Below, one piece after another: positions 42,946 to 54,355 of a DNA stretch of 64,000 nucleotides (the stretch's first letter is position 1; every line of letters begins with the position of its first letter). The DNA comes from Setophaga petechia (Eukaryota; Chordata; Aves; Passeriformes; Parulidae). The notes beneath the pieces are model-generated. The model searched no databases, had not been told where the DNA came from, and saw only the letters and a list, made by a program, of their open reading frames with translations. Location of the stretch: assembly GCA_024362935.1 (NCBI GenBank), contig JANCRA010000007.1:8620503-8684502 (forward strand). Direction: 5' to 3'. The translations under genes were made by a program, and so were the position numbers.

Positions 42946-43026
42946 ATGAAGAGGAGCAGCCCAGAGTCTGGGTACCAGGTGCAGAAATGCTGAACGTGCT
43001 CCAAGGGATCTCGATCCATCACGCTG
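42946..43026 (-). other. Candidate cryptic or poison exon in BICC1 intron 1 (81 nt)
   Basis: On the gene strand a pyrimidine-rich tract (CTGTTCTGCCCCCTCCCAG) ends at a tandem CAG-CAG acceptor, and 81 nt later there is a strong donor CAT|GTGAGTGAG. The sequence between is GC-richer than the intron around it. If it were spliced between BICC1 exons 1 and 2 in phase 1, the third codon would be TGA, so inclusion would end translation early. The splice signals are seen directly; use of the exon is inference, and chance occurrence in a 33-kb intron is quite possible. Confidence 0.2.
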
Positions 43027-43204
43027 CTGGGAGGGGGCAGAACAGAGCTGGTGAGTGGTTCCTCCTCCTCTCCTCCCAGAAAACACTACAAACAGGAGGA
43101 GAGCAGGAGAGAGGCTGAACAGAAGCTCTGAGCAGCTCCTGTCCCGGCAGCGTGCCTGGCTGCTGTGCAATGTATGGGGAGATCCTTCCTGAGCACATCC
43201 AAAG

Positions 43205-43450
43205 CTACTGGACTTGAATAATCCTCTTAGTCACGTCTCCCTTCGCCTCTTGGGCCCTGAGATTTCCCACTCTGAAATTTCCTATCTGTCTGGCAGGCTT
43301 GGCCGCGCTGCCCTGCTCTCTGCTCTGGCCAGCCTGCAGGGGCAGCTGTGTCACTCTTTCCTTGAGCTCCGCCACTCGCTGCTCCCACGCCTCGCTCAGC
43401 CCTGCCCTGGCCAGACGCGGCCACTGCTCACTTGGAGGATGAACATTCCT
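43205..43450 (-). other. Unassigned 81-codon open segment with a coiled-coil-like stretch
   Basis: In a GC-rich patch the minus strand is open from a TAA at 43453 to a TAG at 43207-43205. There is no ATG. It includes EAWEQRVAELKERVTQL, which has heptad-like spacing, followed by a basic, Gln- and Ala-rich tail. I do not recognise a family. It may be a fragment of a retrocopy or old mobile element, or only chance. Confidence 0.2.
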
Positions 43451-45605
43451 TTAACTCACGCAATGCAGAAAGCAGGAGCAGGGAGAGAGACACCAAAAGC
43501 AGCCTCAGGCAGCACAGAGCTGTAGCACGAAGCTGACAGCACTTAATTCTTTAACACATTATTAAAACCAGTCTCAAATTCTCTGCTGGCTCTTCAAGCC
43601 TGGAGGGAAGGCAGTGCCAACAGAAGCTCTGCAGTGATACAGGAGAGACACCCAATGAAAAGATTCCTGTAAATATGTAGCTATGTTTTCTCTAAGGAAA
43701 AAAGGTGTATTAGCATTTTACTTTTTAATTCATTTGCATTATATTCTCAAGTCAAAACACCACTAACCCTCAGCTCTCTACATAAATACAGAAAGCATAC
43801 TTCCAATGAGCTATAAACCAATTTTAAAAAACTTCAGTCAAAGGAATATGAGACTTGGTGTCCCTTTTTCAGGATGAGTAAGCACATCCATGGGTGAGAA
43901 GTGCTATAAAGTGGTGAAATATTAAATTAAATTGGATGGCCCTTGTAAAGGTAAAATTCATCTGTTGTCTAAGTTTCCATCTTTCAGGTGATAAATACCT
44001 AAAACTATACTTAAAATCCAGCAGAATAATCTTCTAGCACTCACTTCCCCCAAACATTTACAAGAACACAGAATATAAAGTTTTGTAAATCTTTAAATAC
44101 ATACATAACTTTGCAATACCCTACACTTTTTTTTCCTACAGCTTAAGCGATTCCTCATGTCTCAAACACTGGAATGATTTTTTTTACTTCTGCCAAGTCT
44201 CTGAACAATCTAAAGATGTCACTGAAGACCACTTAAAGTAAAAAACCTGAGTGCTGCTAAGCAACCCAAAAAACATCATTACATGTTCAATTGTTTAGTG
44301 CATTGAAAAATTTCACACATATTGAGAGTTCATGTATTCTGCACTCTAATGGTGGTAATGTCTTCCACACAGAGGAAGGAAAGAAAATTCTGCAGAATAT
44401 GTTCTTGTTTCAAAAAGGAATTGCTTATAAAGAACTAAAGATTTGATCAAATTTATTCACTGTTTCTGCACATGGAACAGATTAGAAACAGATTCTCTCT
44501 TATCCACTATTTTATACACACTCCGGAAGCAAATTTACTAAGCAAAAACAGCACTTGTGTTTGTTTAACTAAAAAACTAAAGACATACCAGGATTCTTTT
44601 CCACGATATAAAACAGTATTTTAAAAATGTATTCCACATCCAGACTCTTTAAGTCATTGCTATTTTAACTGCTCCAGCTGCACATAAACAAAGGCCATCT
44701 AATGTAATTTAATATTTCACCACTCTATAGCACTTCTCACCCATGGACGTGCTCACACATCCTGAAAACGGGACACCAAGCCTCATATTCCTTCCATGAA
44801 AAGGATTCCCATATCCCAGCAAGGGTGACATGCAAATGTATCCTTCATTTCAATTACAATAAATACAGGTGTGTTTTTCCATGTAAATATAAGTATTTAA
44901 CACACAGACACATGGTTTTAAATACAGGTGATTTTAACCCCTTTCTGTTCAGCACATGGCTCATCTTTCACTCATCATGGCCCTGTACCACAGTGAAATG
45001 TTCTGCACAAGAACTCCTTTACAACAAAGCTCCTGGTTCAATTACTCTACATCCCAGTTTATACACCCTCAAGGAACACAATCTCACCATAGAGAACATG
45101 GGGAATATCTTCAGAAGACATCAATGTAACTCAACATAAAAATGTTTCACTGCATCACTTATAATGGACTTAATATTTATTTTGGAATTATGAATTTCAG
45201 TTTTCCATCTCTCAAGATGCTTGGTTTTAAGTTACCAACCTTGTACATTCAACTGCCATAAATTTATTGCAGGCACAGAGTGAACAGAACAGAGCCAATC
45301 AAAATAGACATAATCAAAGCCCTCCATTCATACAAAGTGATTTGCAATAAGGTAAAAGGCACTCTTAAAGGTTAAACCACTAATTCAGAGTGGTAACACA
45401 GATCCCCCAAACCAAAGTTTGCTTAAAATGTAAAAAAAGCATCATCACCTGTACATAGAATTAAAAAATGTTTCATAAACAAAAAAGAAAGTGGTGAAAA
45501 TCTATTTAAAACTTGGGTATATATGGCAACCTCACCATGGAACTTTAGACTATCAAAACAATAAAAAAAATTAAGGTTTATATAGCAAGGCAGAACAAGA
45601 GCCAA

Positions 45606-45770
45606 TGTCAGAAGCTGGTGCCCAGGAAGTTCCATGGGCGCGTGAGGCAGAACTTCCTTAGAGCGCAGTGACCGAGCACTGGGACAGCCCAGAGAGCGTG
45701 TGGAGCCTCCCTCCCTGGAGGTGTTCCAGACCCAGCTGGACACAGCTCTGTGCCATGTGCTCCAGGATGA
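45606..45770 (+). mobile_element. CR1-type LINE fragment, sense
   Basis: The plus strand contains AGGAAGTTCCATGGGCG, GAGGCAGAACTTCCTTAGAG, CACTGGGACAGCCCAGAGAG and CCCTGGAGGTGTTCCAGACC. These match the 3' region of CR1 in the sense orientation (the conserved 'aggaacttccatctgaac...' stretch). The recognisable match fades by about 45770 and the final octamer repeats are not visible. The copy is diverged and short. Confidence 0.75.
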
Positions 45771-48700
45771 GCAGAGAGGCAGCACCAGTGACCCCTGTGC
45801 TCCTTTCCTGACCCACTCTGGGATGTGTGAGCTAAGAACAGCACAGATACCAGTACATGTTCCAGAAAACAGCAGCAGCACTTCAAAACAACAGGATAAA
45901 TCATCAGTGTTACCAACTTCCCTCTCCAGTTATCTTTTAACATTGCTTCTTTCAGACCAGATTTACTTGGCTTAATACTGATTTTCAGATATGTTGTACT
46001 GGAGACCATTTAACTCAGCTTGATTATAAAAATGTTGCAAGTTCTCCTCACAAGGAAATCTAGCATAATTCCTTTCCAAGAACAAAGTTTAAACAGATGA
46101 AGCCCATGATCAGAGCTGTTCCACAAGCAGTACAATGGTATTTTGGGTTTGTTCTGCTCGTCATCTCATCACTAGTATGGACAATCATTCAAGCTTTTAC
46201 ACTGACTTTGTGCCAAGTAAGTGAGAAAACACATAGCTCAATCTTTTCAAGTACAAAATTTGAACTTGCAGATATATTTCACTTGAATAATCTGGAATGA
46301 GGCTTTGTTTTTTCTTTCCTTGGCACTCTTATTTATAGTTTTTTTGCTTTCAAAACCTCTTTAATATCTTACTAGCCAAATCAAAATCCTGTGCCATTCT
46401 AACTCCTACAAATACAAGTCATTTTTGCAAGTTAAAAAGCTGTAGAGAAGGGCTGAAAGTCCTAAAAGAATTATCAAGCCATAGCTTCTTAACATGTTGG
46501 GCAGGCACAAAGGAAAACAAACCAACCACACAGAAAAGCTTTTCTATGAGATGAGGGAGAAGTACCTATAAAACTCCAGTGTAATAAACATTCCTCAGCA
46601 TCTACATACTGCAAGCCTGGCAATAACCACATAAGCACCATGATTGCTGCTTATTTTTCCTCGAAAACCATTCTTGCAGACCTGATTCATATCACATAGT
46701 TCTAGGGGAAAATGGAACCAAGATTTTGCAAAGCCTCCCAGACCTGGCCTGCAGAGAAGTTTAGTAAATGGAAAATGGATTGCTCATGTCTCCCTTGCAG
46801 CTACACATGCTCCCAACAAGTAAAAAGCCAAAAGAGGAATGGGGAATCACTATTTTCATACATTAATATCTGAGAAAAGGCTCCTCCATACAAGTTTATC
46901 AAGTTTTATACATAAGGAGTATTTTTCACAAGTTTTATTGCAACCTTTACACACCAGGCAAGCCCTGGAATCACAACAGAACGGGGAATGCAGCTGCCTT
47001 GTGGCTGGTACCAGCTACACTGACCAGCTTCCTACCTCTGGGAAAAGGCTCAGCAGTCAGATCACATGGGGCAAAGAAAAGCAATTTTTTCAAAGTCTCA
47101 AAGAGCAAACCAGAGAATATTCCTTCCAGTCCAGTAAAATTTCTACCAGGCTGCAGTGGAGCCCCTCTAGAAATGGCAACAGCTAAAACACTTAGCTGCA
47201 TACAAAACTATCACTTATCAAGGGCTAACAACATCTTCAGATGGCAGATTGTGTGGGTGTCCTGGAAAGCACCTCCTCAAGCCACCAGAGTCCCCCACAG
47301 TTCACTAAAGGGACGGGACAAAACCTAATCTTTAAAGGTCTAGGATATATCAACCTGGGCAATTATTTAAAAAAAATAATCTAAGTAATAAAAAAGGAGC
47401 TTTATTCCACAGCATTTCTAAACTGTTGATCTCAAGATGCCAAATTCAAGACACAGCTGCTGGCAGCTGGCCATCTGGGAGGTAGTCAGAATGACTGGAA
47501 ATCTCATGCCTTTTAAATGCATCATCTATTATTGTCTTTCTCATCACAAGTGATACATTTATAAATATATTTTTTAAAAACCTTTCACCCTCAAAGTGAA
47601 AGAACCTTAAAGAACAAGTTATTTCCTGTTTGTTGTCACTCACATGTGCAAGGAAGACACTTCCAGGAAGGATAAATTGAGCAACATGTCCTTCTGTGGT
47701 TTACACAACAGAATCCAAGCAGCAGAGATAACAGGACTGTGCTCCAAGCCCAGCTGCACTCCCAGGTCCTGTTTTCACAGCTTGCTCACATACCAGCAGC
47801 AGGAACACAAAGCGCAGGAGGATGTGGTGTAACCCAGAGCACAGCATCCCTGAACTGCACCCCTGGGGCCAGCCAGGCCATGCAGCCCACAGGCAGCTCC
47901 CACTGCTCAGCCCCTGAGCACCCAGTTAGTTTATCCATCCCTGGAGCCAACCCTGAGAGCCTCAGCAAGCCCCAGCAGGTGGGGGGCTCCCAGAGATAAC
48001 CACAGCTCCATCCTTGTAGGACCAGCATCTCAAAAGCTGTCTGAAGGCAGCAAAGCAGCAGCACTCATGCGCTGCCAGGGCAGATCTGTGTGCCAGCTCA
48101 CCCAGCCAGGCTGCAGGGACCCTCCAGCTGTGCTCCTGTGGGCCAGAGCACCCCAACACCACCATGTGCAGCCAGACACAGCCCCCAGCACCCCTCGTGT
48201 GCATGAGAACCAAGAGCTGCCCTGGCAGCAGCTGCCTGACCCAGCCATCGCCGTGCCTTCCTGCAGGGATCTCCCTGGGGGCCAGCACAACCAAATCCTA
48301 CCAGGACTGCCAAAGGTGGGGTCTACAGACCAGCTTTCCCAGCAGATGTTTCTCAATGCCCTGAGGAAGGCAAATTGACCCCTAACTTAATCACAATTTT
48401 ATCAACTACGGAGAATGCTTCAGGCTGCAAACTGCTATTTTTAATACTGCTGTCTGAGCAAGGATTTACCTGAAAAATATATTTTTAGTAATCTTTAATA
48501 CCTAACATTAATAAACACTGTGCTTTAATATTACAGTCCTATCTCAGATACTAACTCAACAACTGAAATTGTAGTTAAGAATTCTTTAACTCCTTTCCTG
48601 TCCAAAAAAGACAGCAGTGACCTCACTTCAGCACTGAACACTGCAAAAACTGGAAAGCCTCCAGATTTTATGGATTATTTCCTTTTCAGAAGAAGAGGAA

Positions 48701-48814
48701 AAGTCATAAAATGACATTTTTTTCTGCTCATCCTGTCATTAGGCACCACTGAGAAGACTCTGGCTCCATCTGCTTATATCCCCTGACACACACAATTGAT
48801 ATGGTGTTCCCTGT

Positions 48815-49125
48815 GCCTTCTCAAGATTAAAGCTAAACAGTCCCAGATGTCTCTCCCCTCCAGTCCCTCAGTAGCACTGTGGCCCTTTGCTGGATTTGTT
48901 TCCAAATGCTCATGTCTCTCTGCCACTGGGGAACCAGGGCTGGACCCTGCACTCCTGATGTGTCTCACCAGGGCAGCACAGCGCGTCAGGGCTACACAAA
49001 CCTGTGACACTTTTCTCTCCTGGTGCAACACTTCGTGCTCCCTTTTGCTGAACTTCATGGAACTCCTTTGGGCCACTTCTTCAGCTTTCCAGGGTCCCTC
49101 TCAATGGCTGCCCTCCATCTTCACA
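48815..49125 (-). mobile_element. CR1-type LINE fragment, antisense
   Basis: The plus strand reads through conserved antisense CR1 landmarks in order: TCAAGATTAAAGCTAAACAG, GTGGCCCTTTGCTGGA, CACTGGGGAACCAGGGCTGG, GTGTCTCACCAGGGCAG, and then CTGAACTTCATGGAACTCC and CAGGGTCCCTCTCAATGG. The 163-codon plus-strand frame over 48796-49287 is therefore mostly antisense repeat and not a gene. Confidence 0.75.
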
Positions 49126-49592
49126 TTCATGAATAATTTTTCCTTGCAAAGCAAGGCAAAAGCCCAACAAACCTGCTGTCAGTTCCTTGATCACCTGTCT
49201 GGAAGCTGTCACAAAAGCAATCCAGAAACCTCCTACATGGTTTGTGTGCAGCCAGGTTCCTGTCCCAGCAGAGAACAGAGGAGTTAAACTCCTCCATGGT
49301 GATCAGCTGCAAACAGGAGCCTCCCTCCAGCCATTTGAAGGCCTCATGTGCTGCTTCTTCCCACCCGGATGGTCTGCAGCATCTACCTGTAAAACCAGCC
49401 AGCACTCCTGAGCCTGCACTCTCAACTGGCTGGTGGTGTGCTCCAAGGCAGAGCCCCCACAATCCTGCCACTCTCCCACAAAGGCCAACACCTCCTCCTC
49501 AGCATCCCATTCTGAGCACCCTACAGCCCCTGTCACTGAAGGACTCCAGTCCCCAGAGCTATCCCATGTCTCCAGCCTCAGGGAGATTGCAG

Positions 49593-49788
49593 CCCTGCAG
49601 TTCACCTGTCTGCACCCATGCATCACCACCAGCAGCTTCAGGAATGTACCACACTCATGGGTTTCCCAGTACAGGTTTTTCATGAACAGCCCTGCAGTTC
49701 CACCTGTCTGCACCCACGCATCACCATCAGCAGCTTCAGGGATGTACCACACTGGTGGGTTTCCCAGTAAAAGTTTTTCAGGAACAGC
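49593..49788. repeat. 98-bp tandem duplication
   Basis: Two adjacent copies begin CCTGCAGTTC(C)ACCTGTCTGC at about 49594 and 49691, and a third start (CCTGCAGTCCAC) follows at 49789. The copies share CATCACCA, CAGCAGCTTCAG and GTACCACACT and are about 90% alike. The spacing of 97-98 bp is not a multiple of three. As a result, the 203-codon minus-strand frame across it (49303-49914) reads the two copies in different frames, which argues against that frame being a gene. Confidence 0.9.
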
Positions 49789-52700
49789 CCTGCAGTCCAC
49801 ACATCTATGGTGTGCCTTCCCAATTTCTGTGCCCTGGTGTCTGTAACTCCAGCAGAGCTGCACAGCAGGAGAACAGGACAGAACAGAGTTCCACCTGCCC
49901 ATCAACCCCTTCATGAAACCTGGCTTGCAGCAGAAAAATTACAAGGATTTATGCTACCAGGCAAGTGACTTACCCAGACACTTAGTGTTCACAGTTATGA
50001 TTTGTTTTCAGATTTGCTTTCAAGCCCCTATCCATCACACCCATCCTTTTCTGCAGAGACATCAAGAGTTTTTCCACCCAATATCCAAACCCTGCTTTCA
50101 CACATGACAGAACTCGTTGATTACTCAGATTCCTTAGACTGTATTATCTAGTGAGATAACACTCACTCTGGAGTGTTCCTTCAAAACATCAATAGAACTC
50201 TAACTTGAAACTATTTATTCCAGTAAAGAGGATATCACTGCAGATATCTTTACATAAATCAGCTATAAAAGTCACTGAAACATGAAGATTCCTTTGCCTC
50301 ATGCAATACACTCATACTGCTCTGAGCCAGAGGCAAGAAACAAAAACAAAGACCGAACAAGAGCTGAGGCTATGTTCAAAGAATGGTTTGAATTGCTTAA
50401 GTCAAAATTATTTTAGAAATTATCACTGACTAATAGGTAGCATCTTAAAGAATAAAACCTTAAATCAAGTTCTTGTTCCTTCAGATAGCTTATTAGGTGT
50501 GGGTGTTTTCTGTAGCTGAACTCCAGCTCGTGTAGTCATACCAGTTTTCAAGCTCAAAGTTCATGAAAGTCACCAAAGAGTCTTCACAGCAAAAGTCACT
50601 ACTGTAAAAATATTTTTAAAAAACCTATTAGTTCTTTGACACAGAGGTTTGAAATTAAAGAAAACTAGCATATTTCATTGTTTGAGAGGCATAAAGCCAA
50701 GAGCCTGAAATGAGTACTCAAAATAGGACATATTTTCCAGTGGAGGTAAAGATTACAATATAACCAACAGGAATGTGCAAGCCAGCAATACTTAACTCAG
50801 CAGCTCATGCCAAACCATGATAGTCCCTTGTACTACTTGAACACTGAAACTTGAGAAAGTGGTATTATTACAATTGTTAATAGTGGAATGCAAGAACTAC
50901 AAGTCACACAAATTCATTTCATGTATTTATTTTTTGTAGAAATAGACTATTCAGCACTTTAGGGATTTGAAAACCTGACAAAGAACTTGGATTCTTTTTT
51001 CCTGCTACATATAAGTTAAAAACCAAATGTAAATGCTATTAGGAAGGTTCCAATTTCCCCACAACTATGTCCTTGTATAGGTTATGCTGACACATTACAA
51101 GGAACAAAATATAATAAAAACCACCAACAGAAATTCACAATTTAGTAGGAAAACCCAACATTTTCTTCCTCTAGGAAAAGCAACTGTGGTTAGGACCTAC
51201 TAAAATAAAGAGTAAGATATTTCAGTACAAATCTGGTCATAGATAAGACATAGTTCACAACCCTTGGAGCTCCAAGAGGGACATGGGAACTGTAAACAGG
51301 AGTATAAATCACCAGCACTCTGAGTATTTTTAACTTCAGCTGCAAGCAAGGTACACTAATTATCTGAAGGACCACAGTACATTACGTTTTGTTGTACAGA
51401 TTTCTACCACCATCACAAACACACAAAAAAAAATCCAGGGGAATATCAGTAATTCCTGCTTAGCCATTAAAACATAAAACCCCATTATAAATTTAACATG
51501 GAACTTGCCCTCCCTGCACAGGCACCATCACAGGAACATGACAATTGCCTGTTAAGCAGCCAACTTGCTCAAAATTTGTATCTTCAGGGTGCAGCCTCTA
51601 ATAAAACAATTGTTTCTAGCACTCAGCAGAAGCCTGGGTTTCTCAGAATATCTGTCTTCTTTAGCACATTCCAATAAAAGTGCTTTTCTTCCCCCCCACT
51701 CCACTTCCCCTAAGCTTTGCCCGCCACATGTATTGATTTCTCATTCTCTGCACATGAAACAAACCAGTGCAGAAGACTATGAAAAGTACTGAAGTAAACT
51801 TTCCAACAGTTATGCATTAAGCAGGGAAAATATACTTGTTTAAACACAAGTTTCACCTGATGGATCAGCAAACAAAAGCTGGTTATCATCCAGACATCAG
51901 AAAGAGGCATTGCATAAGTGCAATCAAGATCTGACAATGGTCTCTGGGTGACCTTTAGGCAAAGGAATGAACAATTTACTGTAAGTTTCATGTGGATTAA
52001 ACCATGCAAAAAAAATTACCTAAGTAAACATGTCACCTCCCCCTAAGAAAATCAGGGGTTGTTTTGGGCAGAAAATTACCAGCTGAGCATTTTTCTGGCT
52101 CCCCATGACAGGCAAAGAGCACTAAAACAGAGAGAATAGGATTGGGGAGAGCTCTCTCAATGCTGCAACGGCAGGACAGAGCTACACCAGGGCACCTCAA
52201 TGAGCAGCTTGCACTGACTGCTCATGCTGAACTGCTTACAGCACTTTGGCCTTCCTGCCTGGAAAGTAACCAGTGATCCACTATTATCTTTATAATTTAC
52301 ATGATTCCTCTAATTCTGGCCTGGTCCAGCTGACCTGTGACACAACCAACACAGCCAGCAGCACACCCAGGGCTGTTTTCCAAGGTGCACACCTGGTCTC
52401 AACACAACCTGCTCTGTAAGATGAGCTCAAGAGCAAACTGGGTGCTCTTCAGAGTTTGCTGGGCATGCAGGTCTGTGCTTTCCTTCACCTGTTTATCAAT
52501 AAATAGTCAAATGCTGAATTACCTCATAAGGGAAAAAATCCCAACAAAACCAATAAAAACACAGAACAAAAAAACCGCCACCCATAAAGTTTTAGATCTC
52601 TGATTAAAATTACCCTGAGGAGTCCTCAAAATGAAAGATGATGCACAAAAAATACAAAACCAAGTGAAGAAATACAGAATTTTAACTAGCACAGTTTTGT

Positions 52701-53765
52701 ACTTTAATGAAAGAGCCATACATAATAACGGCTCACACACCATTGCTAGCCTTAGACTTACTAAAAACAGCATGGATTTGTTTTTTTAGCAAAAATCTGT
52801 TGTGTGATAGTGCAATATAAAGTCAAAAAGTATTTAACTGTGAGTGCTTAAACCACACATACCACATAAAAAACCCCTACATCTGCTAAAGAACATGACA
52901 AAGAAAGAGGGTTATTTGAAATGCAAGATTGGCATAACATTTTGTAACCAAGAATGAGACGCACCACGCAAGCAAAAAAAGGTGTTGCTTTCTTTGGTTT
53001 GGGTTCATGGCCAACTTGTCTAAGCCTACTGATTGCTGCAACATCAGCTGATAGATTATACTTTTTGGACAGCTTTCCTAAGTTTACTGTTCTGCCTCTT
53101 TACAATAATATTCAGCTCCTATGGTAACAGGCACTCACACACTAAGTAAATCATCCCACAATATGAAGTCACCTGAGCATTAACCAGAATTTGTGCAGAG
53201 CAGCTGTAATTAATTGGGCTATTAGGAAATACCATCCTCTGTCACTGCTGAAAAGAAAAGTTGATCTGTTTTACTCATATTGGCCTCCGAGAAAAAAAAA
53301 TAAAAATTCTAGAATAATCACCAAGAAACTGATGAAGACATGAGGCATAAGAGAGCTTACACCCCACTGTAAAGACTGAGATTTGTTTATGGGACACAGT
53401 TCCAGTCATCCATGTGCAAGTAATGAAACAGTCATACAGAGAAGATGGACACAAGGAAAAACCAGTTCTTATTTGCAAGGAGTTTACCACAGCTTTTGCA
53501 GTTACTGATATTCCAAACAGAACCATTTAGGAAATACCAATACGATTATTTTAAAATGGGGGGGAGAAAAAAAAAAAGGTAGCAGAGGTATCCTCAAATC
53601 TACCAATTTTTTGGCACCACAAGTCAGATTTGATTTCTGGTTCACATACAATTGGTAGCAAACTACCTGCACCTCCTCTTTTTTTGAAAGATAACTACTG
53701 AGAGCTCTTGCTACAGCACTTACTGCAGCTACTCTGCATCTCTCAGGGAGGTGCCCCAGTCCCTG

Positions 53766-53956
53766 AAGAGCTGCAGAGGCTGATATTCCCAGGTGAGCCT
53801 TGCTGGGATCCCTGATGAGCTGCAGAGGCTGATATTCCCAGGTGAGCCTTGCTGGGACCCCAATGAGCTGCAGAGGCTGATATTCCCAGGTGAGCCTTGC
53901 TGGGATCCCTGATGAGCTGCAGAGGCTGATATTCCCAGGTGAGCCTTGCTGGGATC
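53766..53956. repeat. 48-49 bp minisatellite, four copies
   Basis: The unit begins CTGCAGAGGCTGATATTCCC and continues CAGGTGAGCCTTGCTGGGA. Copies start at 53771, 53820, 53868 and 53917, and are nearly identical. Each unit contains CAG-GTGAGC, a good 5' splice-site match on the plus strand (opposite to BICC1). The two minus-strand frames of 84 and 132 codons over this array are products of the repeat. Confidence 0.95.
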
Positions 53957-54010
53957 AGCCCTGGCCCCCAGGAAACTGCCCACAAACTGTGGGAAAGATG
54001 AAAATAACCA

Positions 54011-54025
54011 CAGCAGCAGCAGCAG
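54011..54025. repeat. (CAG)5 microsatellite
   Basis: Five CAG units lie in intron 1, just right of the minisatellite; they are not part of a supported coding region. Confidence 0.85.
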
Positions 54026-54300
54026 ATATAAAAACTCAGCAATGCAAGAAGTAACAGAAGCACTGGGCTGAACATGGAGCTGCTGCTTATTCTTTCTCCC
54101 AGATAGTTTTTCTTACATTTCACGATTAGTTCAGTAAACAACAGATGTTGATGAGGAAAAAAAAAACCACCAAGGCACCCCCAAGCAAGAATGAGAACAT
54201 TTCCTGATAAGTTCCTTCAGCAGATGCTCCTTCAAACTTGGCTGTAAAGACAACTGAACTAAAGGTGATACATTCTCACTCTTCCACAACATATGAAAGG

Positions 54301-54355
54301 TGTGGTGATCACCAGATTCTAAGTTTTGTGTGGTGATCATCACATTCTAAGTTTT
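54301..54355. repeat. 28-bp tandem pair
   Basis: TGTGGTGATCA(C/T)CA(G/C)ATTCT followed by AAGTTTTG occurs at 54301 and again at 54329, differing at two or three positions. Confidence 0.85.

Noticed and set aside
45423..46009. Minus-strand frames of 152 and 133 codons
   Set aside because: They run antisense through a CR1 fragment and have no family similarity.
48796..49287. 163-codon plus-strand frame
   Set aside because: It overlaps antisense CR1 LINE sequence for most of its length.
53729..54141. Minus-strand frames of 84 and 132 codons with repeated SPGNISLCSS peptides
   Set aside because: They are created by the four-copy 48-49 bp minisatellite, which shifts frame between units.
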